Shown piece by piece: positions 13,201 through 26,140 of a stretch of DNA of 64,000 bases. Every line of letters begins with the position of its first letter. Positions within the stretch are counted from its first letter, which is position 1. Both the position numbers and the translations under genes were made by a program. The notes below the pieces were generated by a model that did no database searches, was not told the origin of the DNA, and was given only the letters and a program-made list of their open reading frames with translations. Source of the DNA: Sarcomyxa edulis (lineage: Eukaryota > Basidiomycota > Agaricomycetes > Agaricales > Mycenaceae); assembly GCA_009761415.1 (NCBI GenBank), contig QUOL01000004.1, positions 1,674,001 to 1,738,000 of the forward strand, written 5' to 3'.

Positions 13201-13242
13201 GCCTCGTTCGACCAGCATTGGTACACCAGGGCCGCTGGCCAT
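10215..13242 (-). CDS. I-BAR (IMD)/Ivy1-like phospholipid-binding domain protein
   Basis: A likely membrane-curvature or phosphoinositide-binding adaptor acting at plasma or vacuolar membranes. The N-terminal 200 residues, over five exons (13242 to about 12330), form helices typical of the fungal I-BAR/Ivy1 class: KSCKSLETLLNILNDYCEAA, QKKLSKALRETAGLKVTG, a TIFEALSEIDSKFAKYAD helix, VKKWFKKLAKEEKAHDDKI, then WLRACEGVRRFSPTIGPLGE. The remaining 600 residues are Ser/Pro-rich and probably disordered. Near the end are a charged coiled coil (RQQRMEELADLELKEKAQQL), a small Cys pair (CTCEAC) and RRFSMPVG. The ATG at 13242 is the first in this frame; the frame stays open upstream for about 20 codons (LPNISLQLSSSSLELDHLA), so an upstream first exon is possible. 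The stop is at 10215-10217. Confidence 0.72.
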
Positions 13243-14160
13243 GGCTAGATGATCGAGTTCCAGAGAAGATGAGGAGAGTTGGAGAGATATGTTTGGCAAC
13301 AGACTGTAGTGGGGCCTGGACCAACATAAACCGATCGAGCCTCTTTTGGCCTTCCATCTTCAAGTTACTCTCGTACCACGAGCTGGATCAATATGCCAGA
13401 GATGACACGAATGTCTCCAGTTACATGGAACTCATCCTCTTAGACCTTGGCGACGAAGGATTGGCCGGCCGACGGAGGTACTACCAGACGCGACGCTTTG
13501 TCTGGGCCTAGGATCGACAATCAATTGACTCTCGAATCGATACCTTTGGAGGACGAACATGATTAGATTGAGAGCAACGAGTCGACGACAGCTTATCCAT
13601 GAGTAGAGAACCTCGCAATTGTTTCCGACCCATCTCGACGTCTGCTTTCGGGTGCTTAGTATAAGGTGCGTATCATCTTGTATCTCATCAAAAATAAATG
13701 TACTCATGCTGATCTGGAAAATTGCCTGTAAGCCTCACGGAGCATTTGGTCTTTGTCCTGTCCACCCAAGCACTCCTTGGGTCCAAATTGCATATATAGG
13801 GCGAGTTTCTTGGATGAACGAACCGGATGTCTCTCACAAGCAGAGAAGATATGCTCATTGCTTTGTGTGGATGAAGCTGCATAAAGCGTCAATTCAGCCG
13901 CTAGCGGCTCGTCGTACTCTGTTGTTGCTCCTTTCCTTGCAGTGTCATGTGACGTACCCAATGCCAAGGGAATAGATCTTATCTGATTACCAAGTGACGA
14001 TCAGACGATCTCACGGACATGAACCGTATCCAATGTCATTTCTTATCGCGCCATCCGTCTCTTCATCCCACGTTCCCTTGAGGCCTTGGTTGAGCAAGAC
14101 TCCACCGCTGTGGCCTCTGGTCGGTTTTCCTGTCTTTTGCGTGACTCTCACTATTCGAGC
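13243..14160. other. intergenic, probable 5' regions of two divergent genes
   Basis: The region holds the promoters or 5' UTRs of the minus-strand I-BAR gene and the plus-strand MFS gene. It may also hold a first exon of the I-BAR gene, because the coding frame is open across 13243-13320. Minus-strand open frames at 13432-13707 and 13704-13967 show no recognisable motif and are not annotated as genes. Confidence 0.45.
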
Positions 14161-16655
14161 ATGGATGCCAATCATAATAACGACGAAGGTCAAATGGCCC
14201 CGTTGTTAAGCCCAACAACAGTAAACCTCGTTCCGTCCGATTGCTCGAATAATCAGCGCGCCTGGAGGTTGGATGCACATCCCTTTTGGTATGTCTCCTG
14301 GATTTCTCGATCCGAGAGCATTGCTGACTTTTGTATCGTGTATTTAAGGTTGATACCTGTGGTGATCATCGTTTCGATGTGTGTACGTCTGTACCACCTT
14401 TTTCTTCCTAGCCCTGCATGAAGTCGTTATTGACGAAATACTCGGTATGCAGCGTGGCATGACATTAGCTCCTCGCATTCAAGTCTATAATGACATCGCA
14501 TGTCGAGCTCTCGCCGAAGAATCTTCCCATAGAACCACTATAGACTCTCTGGGATATATGTTGAATTTAGCTGCACCGAGTACTTGTTCATCCCCTGCTG
14601 TTCAAGCTCGAGCCGCTCAAATACAAGCATGTGAGCACGCTTTTTGAGGAACTTATCAACATCTCGCACTAACGCTGCTTTGGTCGAACGAACTAGCCGT
14701 TACCACTGCGATGAGCATATTGAGTGCGATCACGACTGGATTATGGAGCCGATTTGGAGATATACATGGACGAAAGCCCATTCTTTGTCTTACAATTTTT
14801 GGAGCATTAACTATGTACGCGCAAACCTCCATTCGTTTTCACGGGTAGATTCATCTCATACACTCATTAGGGAGGTCGTTTTCATTCTAGTAACCACGAC
14901 TAAACTGTTTGGCGCATATGCCGAACAGTTCATTATATTGGCCCCGTTTCTTGAGGGTATGACGGGCGGCCACTCAACATTCAACGGTGGGCATTTCGTC
15001 CTTCGCGTCCCCTTCTTGTTTCTCAATCTAGTTGTCTGATTCTTCATCTCGGTCAAATCGCTGTGTTGGTGAGTATCCTCAATGTCGAATAACGATTGTC
15101 ATAGAGTTGATACTCTGTCATTACGCAGAATGGCTCTCCTACCTATAGGACACGTGTATGCGTACGCATGGAAACTCACCATCCTCATCCTCCCAGATTG
15201 TGTACTCATTTTACTTGGAATTTTATCTAGCTATACGTCGGATTGTACTCCACATGGCTCAAGGTACGCCGTTTGTCGAAGTCTATCGACATTCTCTCTT
15301 AACTGCGTTCTAGATCAAAAATATTTTCCACTCTTCAAGGACTCGTGTTCATTGGCCTAGCTTTAGGCCCGTGGGTGAGTGTGGTGATGCTCCTCCAGGG
15401 AATACAAGTCTGAGGTTCCTTTCTTATCAGATCGGCAGTTTCCTCTCCTCCCTTCTGGTCCCCCAAGAACACTCAGGGAAACCTATGTTCTTCATCAGCG
15501 CTACTCTTTTGATCCTACTACTCACCTTCGTATCGATAATTCTCCCTGAATCACTGCGTCGTCAGGTTGCACCAGAAGGCACAGAGAGTACTCCTTCACT
15601 TGAAAGCGATCCCAAGAAGCCGATTCTACGAAGAATATACAGCAGAATGGAAAGGTTTGGTATACTCATGATGTCCCCGATCACTTTATTTGCTCCCCGG
15701 CCAAGTCCTGGTGGTTCGTCGAAGAAGAACTACAATTTGACGTTCCTAGGTGTAGGACTTTTCACCTACTTGATATCCATTGTGAGTCGATCTGATCCTC
15801 GACAAATGGATACCATTGCTCATTCGATTCTCCAGGGAGTCTATCAAATAAAATATCTGTACGCAAAGCATATATACTCTTGGACAGCGGTAGAGGTGAG
15901 ACATCGTACCCTAGATAGCCGCAGATCTTATTCTGACAAGAGGTCCAGCTCGGGTATTACATGTCACTTCTTTGGACATCGAGGGCGATAAACCTCCTGC
16001 TCATCATGCCTAGTAAGCTCCATCTCCCATGATATAATCAAGTCCTCGAACGATACTGAACGAAAATTGGATGTACAGTCATCGTATCGTACACTAAACC
16101 TAGCTTCTCTCCTGGCGTCGTTGCCTCCGATAACATCTTCTCGGAGATGCGCTTCGACAAGCGCCTCGCACAATACTCGCTATCCGTAGATGGTCTGGCA
16201 GACGCCCTCGTCGTCCTTGCACCCGTATCCTCACAACTATCTTTCGTGGCATTTTCTTGTCTATCCTCATTCACATCCGGTGCCAATCCTGCTATGCATT
16301 CTCTCGGTGCGGTCTGCCTTCACGCAATGGGCCGAGGATCGGAGGTAGGTTCCTTGTACGGTGCTATGGCCGTACTGTCTGCAGTCGCCCATACGATATC
16401 GGTGAGCGAAGAGCTGCATTCGTCGAGGGACATGCTAACAAGGATCAATTTCAGCCAACGCTTTATGCGATTCTGTATGGGTCCACAGTGGCAACGTTTC
16501 CAAAGGCCATATTCTGTCTCGCTTCTTGTTTTTTAGTGCTCGTCGTGTTGTCGTTGAACGGGATTCGAACGGATCCTGAGAGACAATATTTCCCCGTGGA
16601 TGATACGGAAGCATATGTTGAGCAGGCTGAGGATCCAGAGGAGGAGATTATATGA
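14161..16655 (+). CDS. major facilitator superfamily transporter (TetA/multidrug-like)
   Basis: A 12-TM-type plasma membrane drug or metabolite exporter, inferred from the family. The start at 14161 opens a hydrophilic N-terminus (MDANHNNDEGQMAPLLSP). Exons then carry DAHPFWLIPVVIIVSM, an extracellular Cys-containing loop (CSSPAVQARAAQIQA), TTGLWSRFGDIHGRKPIL (14735-14793; the MFS signature between TM2 and TM3), GMTGGHSTFNG (14958-14990), YTSDCTPHGSR (15232-15262) and a FSTLQGLVFIGLALGP block near 15315-15370. The C-terminal half has SSQLSFVAFSCLSSFTSG, GAVCLHAMGRGSEVGSLYGA and an acidic tail (EQAEDPEEEII). About ten short introns interrupt it. I saw no frame break in the parts checked. The arrangement matches a common Agaricomycete MFS family; the substrate is unknown. 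Confidence 0.82.
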
Positions 16656-16855
16656 TTTTTTTAATGCCACTCTGGCGCTCCCATCCCGAAAGCTCAAATT
16701 ATGATATACAACTCTGCATTCTGCGATCAGAAGTATCATAGCAAGTACAATTGCAGGTGTATACGTGGTGACACGTTGCCATTGACGGTACGTGCGAGTA
16801 CAAAGCAAGTGACTGGCAGTCTCGCAGACAGCTGCGTCTTACTCGCTTTCTTCCT

Positions 16856-17895
16856 ATGTCTCGTGTAGAATTATCTCGCATCCAAGCGCTCACATTCTAC
16901 AAGGATTCCGAAACATTAGCCAGGCGAACTAGCCCTATCCCACAACTCAGTTGTTCTGGGAAAGCCTGCGAGCTTTATACTCCCGAAGTAGTCCGTTGTG
17001 AGAATATTGGTTCTACTGGACGTGCAGAGGTGGATTGGAAGGTGAGTCGTCCTCAGCACCCCTCATTGATTTTGCATCTACTGACACAATTTACTAGTGT
17101 GAAGCAGACCTTCCTGAGACGCTACGATTCGGACGAGTGGAGGTTTCGTGTGAAGGCTGGTCGGGGCCTGGTGATCCATATATTCTGAAAGGTCAGTTTC
17201 TTCTCCGGTGTATATCATCTAGCAAATCTTATACTCGTGTTGTCATTAGGCTCTTGTGGTCTTCAATATCGCTTAGTTCAGATTCCTGATTCGTTGCACA
17301 AACCTTCGTCCCACACATCTCTGCGTAAGCAATACATCAATTCTATGACGCTTATTCTTTCTTATCATGCCTATGTCTCTTAGCATTCGATGCGTCTGGC
17401 ATAATCTTTACAATTGTTTGGGTTGCTTTCCTTGTCTTCATCCTCTGGGGACTATTGAAATCATGTCTTCGAGATAATCCGAATCCCCTTGCCGGGTCTA
17501 CGCGGCCCCCAAATTACCGTCCAGGTGGTGGTGGTGGTGGTGGTGGTTGGTTCCCAGGTGGTAATGACCCTGACGATGCACCACCTCCGTATTATGCCAA
17601 ACCCTCTGGACCTTCTACTAGCACTAGTGGCTCTTCAGGTTGGCCGACTTTCTTGACTGGGGCAGTCCTTGGAGGTCTTGGGACTCAGTATTTCAATAAT
17701 CGAAGACAGCAACCGCCACCTCCTCCTTCTACCAGACCTTGGGACTGGGAACGGCGAACTCAGCCTCAGCCTTCTGCAAGTACATCGTTCTTTAGCCGTA
17801 GAAGCACAGCGAGCAACGAAGATCGTGGCGAGGGCCCCTCGAGCCTTGGTGCTATGCGGCGAAGTACTGGGCTTGGTGGGACGACTGTCAGATGA
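16856..17895 (+). CDS. SARAF-like store-operated calcium entry regulator (TMEM66 family)
   Basis: A single-pass ER membrane protein related to animal SARAF, which dampens store-operated calcium entry by interacting with STIM1; the fungal role is less clear. Visible family marks are SRVELSRIQALTFYKDSETL (from 16856), RRTSPIPQLSCSGKACELY, PEVVRCENIGSTGRAEVDWK, CEADLPETLRFGRVEVSCEG, GPGDPYILKGSCGLQYRLVQ, then one membrane helix (GIIFTIVWVAFLVFILWGLL, near 17398-17457). The cytosolic tail is Pro/Gly-rich (Gly tract near 17523-17550, PPPYY, GGLGTQYF). The expected N-terminal signal peptide is missing from this frame; a hydrophobic stretch lies just upstream in another frame (16802-16855). About three introns; stop at 17893-17895. 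Confidence 0.85.
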
Positions 17896-18297
17896 AAAGG
17901 TTTGTCTCCATAAATCTTTACTACCACCAAGGAATAAAAGTTGAATTCCAATAGTCCTTCATGCCAGTGAAATGGATGGTTATTTCACATTGATTTTGTC
18001 TTTTCCTTTGCAACGTAGATCTCTACTTGTTCTCGAGCTTGTAACACTTCAACTCCTTATTACCGAGATTTTCTTTGTACGAACAACTTCGAGATGACAC
18101 GGAATTAACCAAATTTGTAACTGTAATATACAAGTTTCTTCATTGTTATTCATTTGCTACTTGTCTCTGACGTGGACCCAAGAGCAAGAACGAGACCGTC
18201 ACCGTCAGTCTTGCCCCAAGGCAATTTGAGCCCCATGCGTGTCGAGAATCAGCAACACTGTATTTGCCAATTACAGTCACCAAGTATTAGTCCGAAT

Positions 18298-20418
18298 CTA
18301 CTCCTCTGCCTCTCCCGCAGTGATGACATCGTCTAAGAAACAAACGTGAGTTCGACATTCCCGGAAATTGAAATAGAAAAAAAGGCTCACCGATTTTGAG
18401 TACAGCACGGACCAGCTAAGTGAAGGAAACACAGATGGGTCAGAGGAAAATCGCGAACGAGAATTCAAGATCAACATACTTGTGTTGCCAAGAGATACTG
18501 TTGTCTCTTGGAAATGAGAGGGTCATAGACGAACTGTTTCTTCATGTCTAATCCATATGATCAATACTATGAGCGACAAAAAGCAAGAGGCGTGCATACC
18601 ATTCTCCCCTCGGCCGTTACAATCGATTCCCAACTTAGAATCATGCTCCTTTATCTGTCGGCTCTTCACATCCGCAAGGGTCTCTATTGGTCCTAAACCG
18701 CTGTTCTCTGCTAGTGCTAGAGGAATAGCGTCAAGTGCTGAAGAGAATGCGCGCATGGCGTATTGCTCAATTGATGGGATCTTGTAAAAAAAGAGATGTC
18801 AGTCACCGTGTTCAGAATTGGCCATAGATGGTGAAGCTCACTTCATCGGCAGCCTTTGCTACGGCGATTGCACAGCTGATATCGGCTGCACCTCCTCCAT
18901 ATACAACACGGTTGTCTACTACAAGGTTGCGGACGACGCAGATAGCGTCATGGAGAGCTCGCTTTGCTTCATCAACGATCTGAGAAATAATATTTGAGTA
19001 TGAGGTTCACGCAGCAAGTCGGGAACTACGCACCATCTTGTTGCTACCTCTAACAAAGATAGTGACAGCACGAGTGTTTGCACATTCCTCGATGACAAGC
19101 ATTTTATCACGGGTGGTTCCAAAGGAGACCTCACGCACGATACCAGCCTTTCCGAGTTTTTCGGCCGTGAGGTCCTCGAATCGAGGAACGATGCGGCCTT
19201 GTGTTGCAATAGCGATCAACTCGATCTCAGGTCCTCCCACCCATCTCACTGCAGGAAGGTCATTCTGCATCAATAGATGATTGGCCTCATCGTCAAAGCC
19301 CCACTGGCAAATGACAAGATTGGCACCGGTATCTTTGACCCTCTTGATCATATCCGAGAACTTCTCCTTCTCGTACTCCTTCAGCTTCTTGTACTCTTCA
19401 ACGCTCGTAATGTCCAACTTGTGCTTGGTCTTGGGCCGTGGTGGTTCAAATGGACAAGTGAGGATGGCGAGGCGGGCGTCTTTGACGGAATGGGGCATTT
19501 GTGGATGGGACATGTCTTTGTCGATCAAAACTCCTTTGATAAGGGTTGTGTCGGCCAGCGACCCTCCGACCTTGCCATCGACTTTGATCAGGTCGAAGGG
19601 TACATCTCGTCGCTCCAGATCAGCTACTGCGAGGACTGCATCGACGGCAATCTGGGCGAACTGTCTATGTTCTTTCGAGACGCTGGAACGAGAAAAAGAC
19701 GTGTTAGCTTTGTAAGACAACAGAATCGAGATACTCACATTTTACTGCCCAAACTGGTCATGGAAGCCTTGAGTAGATTTTCGGTATCATTTTTGGAAAA
19801 CTCGACACGATCGGAAATGCGGTCGAGCTCTTCGACTGCTACTGCACAGGCGCGATCGAAACCATCGGCAATACGGATGGGATGAATCCCTCGGTCCAGC
19901 AGGGCTTCACTTTGTTCTAGGAGAGCTCCCGCGAGAACGACAACACCAGTCGTTCCATCACCAATTTCATCGTCTTGACTTTTGGATAACTGAACGAGAA
20001 GTTTGGCAATCTGATGTTCTACCTCCATCTGGCCAAGGATCGTCGCACCGTCATTAGTGACTGTTATTTCACCATCTGGTGAGATGAGAATTTTGTCGAG
20101 ACCTGTAAAGTGTTAGATGTGGTTATAAATCAAAAGTAGGTTTCTCACCTCTTGGACCCAGCGAAGTCCGCACGATGTTTGCTACAGTCTTTGCAGCTAG
20201 AATATGTGACTTTGTAGGTTTAGGACACGACATAAAAGTCCCTGGTATGAACAAGACACACTTTGATTGCTTCTACGCCATGAGTCCTCGTTTTTCGTGC
20301 TTGTTCTCGGACGATAATAAAAGGTCGACCATACTGTATATAAAATTAGCTGATGGATATTTCATCCAAAATAACATACCTCGTCAGTAGCATAAACGGC
20401 CTGAGGTTGTTGAGCCAT
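18298..20418 (-). CDS. CCT5: T-complex protein 1 subunit epsilon (CCT5)
   Basis: A subunit of the cytosolic type II chaperonin TRiC/CCT, which folds actin, tubulin and other proteins using ATP. The minus-strand exons join to a near-complete protein: [18 protein letters not shown] (start 20418), [49 protein letters not shown] (the GDGTT nucleotide-binding motif), [30 protein letters not shown] (epsilon-specific), [48 protein letters not shown], and a last short exon ending AGEAEE with stop at 18298-18300. About nine introns, the last (about 18325-18390) just before the final codons. The KTKHKL and [12 protein letters not shown] blocks separate it from other CCT subunits. Its start is 163 bp from that of PP2A. 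Confidence 0.95.
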
Positions 20419-20581
20419 GGAAGGAATACGCAAGAGACTGTTTTGGCGCGTCGCGATTTCAGGGCAGTCCGGCAAACGCCGCCGCTGAACAAGGTCAACT
20501 TGAAATTGGTACCAGAGCTCCCATCAACAGCATTACATCTTCACTCCGAAACCCTACCCGTCCATCCTCAAAAAACAGATC
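20419..20581. promoter_or_regulatory. compact bidirectional promoter (CCT5 / PP2A catalytic subunit)
   Basis: The two start codons face away from each other with only 163 bp between them, so both housekeeping promoters and 5' UTRs must share this space. It holds moderately GC-rich segments (GCGCGTCGCG, CGCCGCCGC) and no obvious TATA box. Confidence 0.55.
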
Positions 20582-21983
<1,402 letters not shown>

Positions 21984-22285
21984 GCTCTCGGTCCTCTTTG
22001 TTAATATCGTACATACTGCGTGTACATTTATCTCATGATTATTGAGACGTTTCCTTCCAAACCATCCCGCATATCTCCAAACTTGTCCTCACGAGCCCCT
22101 TGCGAGACCCGCAACGCACATCCAAACTCCTCGCTCCTCGACGTCTCTTGCAATACCTACTTTCTAGTCTCTCGTACTGTTCGTTCGTACTTTTTTCAGT
22201 CCCGCCTCACCACATCTCTCAGCACGTTGCACGTACTTGACACGATTTCTACGAATAGTTTAGTTTAGACTCGGACAGCTTTCGA

Positions 22286-23870
22286 ATGGCCAAAAAGAAA
22301 CGAACTCCAATGTTGAATAATAATCTTCCTGTTTACTCTCGATCCGGGCGCTTTGACAACCTCACTCGCAAGGTATATAAGATCAGCTTAATCTGCCTGG
22401 CTGCCTGGGCTCGGACGTACTTCAACGTCTTACTGATGGGCTGATTTACTGCCATGAACTCTCCTGGTGATTTACTTCCATAGACAAGACGTTAATACTT
22501 TAGCTAGCTGACGGAGTCTGGGCAGCGGGCTGGCCTCGGGGGTCAGCATTCCAAATCGGGACTGCCACAAATCTGGGTAGACGCGGCTCTTTGGCACACG
22601 AGTTTAGTTTTGTGAGCTGCTATGGACGTTCCATTTGCGTTCAATCCAGGGCCCTGGGGCTAGTTAGAACTATCTCATGCTACCTCAGCACCTCCCTTAC
22701 TCGATGAAGATTCAGAATAGCCTTACGCTCGTTTGAGTGCCCGTTTCCAGCTATCGTTTACCTTCCGACTTCCTATAGGTATTATTCGACAACCCCGAGT
22801 TACTGCTAGGTACGCTGATTCTGGGTCATGTTCCGATATGGAACGAACTAGCGCAATTGACGAGTTATCGCGTGAATTCATATCACCTTTCTTTCATTTG
22901 GCCTGACCAAAGACCAATTTTCGGTGATCTTAGACGTGGCTCGGGCACATCTTGGGACTAAGTCTACGTTTACTTCTACCATTTCCCCCATTTTCTAGGT
23001 ATACTTCGATAACGACCTGATGATTGGGCTTGAAGCTAACTGCCGTCAAAACACGCTGCAAATGCTCCTATTACGGTCATGTGCCGTAGTTCTGCCGGTA
23101 TGCCCTCTCGACTCTCATTCGAAATTGAACACCAGGGCTTCCATGATCCCGGTGGTTCTCTCAAGAAAAGTCTACCTCAGAATATTCCGGTGTCCGGTCG
23201 CATCCAGATCGCCAGGCTGACGTCTTTCTCCATAATTCTAGGAGGTTGTGAAACCAGTAAGTACCCTCTCGTGTCATCTCCGTCTCTTCGATCCGCTGAG
23301 ATCTCTACGTATCCTCGACAGACTGGAATACGCGGGGAAGACACTTCTAGACTACCCCTTTAACCTTAACAGATCAACATATCTTTGCTGACAAGCATTG
23401 TCGTCTTACATTACCCTCCGTTGATTTTCTTTCCCCCCAGCCATTCCTTCCATCATGTTCCTATCGCCACCCCCTCTTTTGGACGGCTCGTTCGTTTCCC
23501 TCTGTTGACCATGACTAGGGTACTGACATACTTTCCTATCTCTAGAGTCTGACTAATGAGTGGCCTGTCACTTGTGAGTGTGGCACGGACCCTACGTAGT
23601 ACTGATATATCTGCTCTAGGTAGACCGCAAATCATAATGTCGACGCCGTGAGATCTATTCGAACCTTCCCGACTGGAGGTGCATTCGCTCAACCTTTACC
23701 TACTAGCATGCTATTTCTTTGTATGTTCTCTCTAGCTAATCGAGTCACTGTCTTGCTCACTTTCGATTCCTTTAGTCATACCGTCCAATATCGTCTAATC
23801 TGAATGGCTTTCAGGATCACGTTGAGTCCGTGCGTGACACGCCGAGAATAGACACTGAGCAGTACTGAAG
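22286..23870 (+). other. doubtful multi-exon gene region
   Basis: An ATG at 22286 opens a basic peptide (MAKKKRTPMLNNNLPVYSRS) up to a good donor GTATAT at 22373. Further open segments with splice-like borders follow: VLFDNPELLLGTLILGHVPI from 22780, VYFDNDLMIGLEANCRQNT from 22998, MPSRLSFEIEHQGFHDPGGS from 23100, and IIMSTP near 23630. The two VxFDN segments resemble each other, suggesting a duplicated exon. I could not join these into one frame with confidence and recognise no family. It may be a real short-exon gene or decayed coding sequence. Confidence 0.22.
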
Positions 23871-23930
23871 TTCCCGGCCAATAAACTTCTCATTGTTGCA
23901 CAGATACGTAAAGTGTAGAGCTCGTTAGCA

Positions 23931-26140
23931 TTATATCTTTCTAGGAGACAAGATAATAGGTAGAACACCTTTCTTAAATATGAAGAAATCCTCTAAATCC
24001 TCCTCCCAGTCCACGGGATCATAACTAGGGGAGAACCTCATATCAAACCTCTGCATCATCAGGCAAATAACCATACGCATCTCCTGTAGAGCTAAGTTTC
24101 TTCCGACACATATAGCCGGCCCAAAGGAAAATGGAATGAACGCTGAAGTGTTATGAATAACGGCATCGCGGTTGAGAAATATGGTAGGCTCCAGAGTGAT
24201 TTGTTCTTCGGAGGAGAGCCATCTCTCCGGCAAAAAGGCAGCAGGCGTGGGGGAGAAGTTGCGGGGATCGCGATGAAGGGAGTAAAAGTGTATCACGGCA
24301 GTCGTATTTTCTGGGATAAAGCTGTCAGACGTTAATCATTGTTAAGTTTTGCATTCTCAGAAGAAAGAGAGACGGCATACTAAGGACCGATCATTTTTCC
24401 AGATTCGACTGTGGCACGATGGCTCCCGCTAGGTACTGGAGGAAGTAGACGCAGTGCTTCATTACTAGAGGAGAACAAATGTGAGCGAAATACTTCCGAG
24501 AGACATGACGATGGTGATACTCGCATGACGGCGTTCAGATAATGCATACGAGCATGTTGAGCGGTATTGACCAAGTCGTTTCCCAAAGCATCCACTTCCT
24601 TGCGAAGCCTATTATAGCATTTGGGATTTTGCAGTAAGTACCAGAATATATTGCTTAATGCAGTCGATGTCGTATCGGAGCCCGCTACAATGGCTAACAT
24701 GCCATCAGATTCAACCTCTTGTGGAGTTGGTGGGGTCGGCTCGATGCCGCCTTCGTCAATCTGGGAAGTTGTATCAGAGGAAAAAGGAGTGAACTACAAT
24801 TACACCGAGAAGTGAATCACTTACGAGATGGTAAAATAGATCCTTTCTTTGAGAGCCTTCCTTCAGTCGTTTAGCAGCGCGCTCTCTGGTGAAAGCACCA
24901 AAAGCCTTTCGTGTTTTTCCTATGGGGAGCATGCGAATGTACGGAGCCATCCACGGGACAAGACCGACTACTGTAGCTATCCTAAAAAGAACAGAGATCA
25001 ATGAGTCGCAGATTCGCACCCCATATAAAGCTGAATGAACTGCTTACGGCAAACTGCCCTCCAATAGATGCCAAATTCCACCAATATCTCCGTCGCGCAT
25101 CATCTCTGATCCACCACCAAAGCTAAACAAGCGCTTCAAAAACTGACTCAACAGAAACTGAATGACAAGCTTACGCCATATCGCTCATGAAATCGTAACT
25201 GATCAAGGACAGTAGAACAATCAGCCCATATTTCTCCTAGTAAGAGAGAACCAATGAGACTCACGTAAAATAGCTTAGCCATTTAGATAGATCCACTACG
25301 CCGTCTTGCTTTGCAAGATGATCCAGAAGTTGATTAGCCCTTGCCTCGATTATTTCCTCGTAACCTTTCAGGGCCTCCGTATTGAAAGCACGGTTCCACG
25401 GTCTACGTCTCCTAGAATGCTCAACAGGATCTCGCAGAGAGATCATCGGCGGGGTACCGCCGTTCGGATTCCGTGCTGTCAAGACTGAGAAACCATCATA
25501 CTGTATCAGGAGAGTGCTAATCAGAGAAGGAAAAGTGATCAAGCACTCACAAGGTCCCTGAGGCATACCAGTAGGACCCATCATAGGGGCAATTGCTGCT
25601 GGATCCCGTATAGACAGGGAGTTGGGGCCTATATGATTGATCAGCAAAGATTAAAGTACCAAGAAGTCGATACTTACCGGTCCTAACGATATCGCCGTAT
25701 TTATCGTGCAATTTCTGGTGGTAGATATGTTCTTTGCCTCCTAGGCCAATTCTACCGATCCAAAATGCAGAAATCTTGCCCAATGTGGGGCCAGGGTACC
25801 GAGCCAGAGGATGGAACGGAGAAAGACGGTATACTACGATAGAGAGGGACGTGATAGACAGATACAGTGTAAGAATGACAGCTGTGGAGACTATGACGTT
25901 CTGGTTGGGAGGTGCCAGAAAGAAAGTCAATAGTCCAGGGATGCCGAGTAAGAGATAAGCGTGTACGAGGGGTCTTGAAGGTTCCAAGCGATTGAAAATA
26001 GCATGGCATCCCTACATAATCTGCCGTATAAGTGGAATATTAAACGATAGTTGGACATAACTTACTAGCGCTGCGCCTGCAATAGCAGGAAAAGTACGCC
26101 GAGCTGTCAGAAAGGACAACATTGCGATGAGATGGTTCAT
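23931..26140 (-). CDS. cytochrome P450 monooxygenase
   Basis: A membrane-anchored haem-thiolate monooxygenase, probably in the ER. The minus-strand model starts at 26140 (MNHLIAMLSFLTARRT), followed by two hydrophobic N-terminal segments (VHAYLLLGIPGLLTFFL and a second one) and the Pro-rich hinge PFHPLARYPGPTLGK. Further exons show SRRRRPWNRAF (helix C), LAIVAGSDTTSTALSNIFWY (I-helix, AGSDTT, near 24640-24700), ExLR as EALRLLPPVPSGSHR (24425-24460), PERWLS, and the haem loop FSFGPAICVGRNLA (24078-24119) with its Cys. The join near 24395 works with donor GTATGC and gives GPYFIPENTT; reading straight through would give a false stop. About nine introns, stop at 23931. It resembles the large basidiomycete P450 clans; the substrate cannot be told. 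It looks intact. Confidence 0.9.

Noticed and set aside
16540..16590. GTTCGAATCCC on the minus strand, like a tRNA T-arm
   Set aside because: The flanking bases do not form a T-stem or cloverleaf, and the segment is coding in the MFS gene.
24380..24400. Apparent stop codon inside the P450 gene
   Set aside because: It disappears with donor GTATGC, two bases into the TAG codon, giving GPYFIPENTT, the expected P450 sequence.
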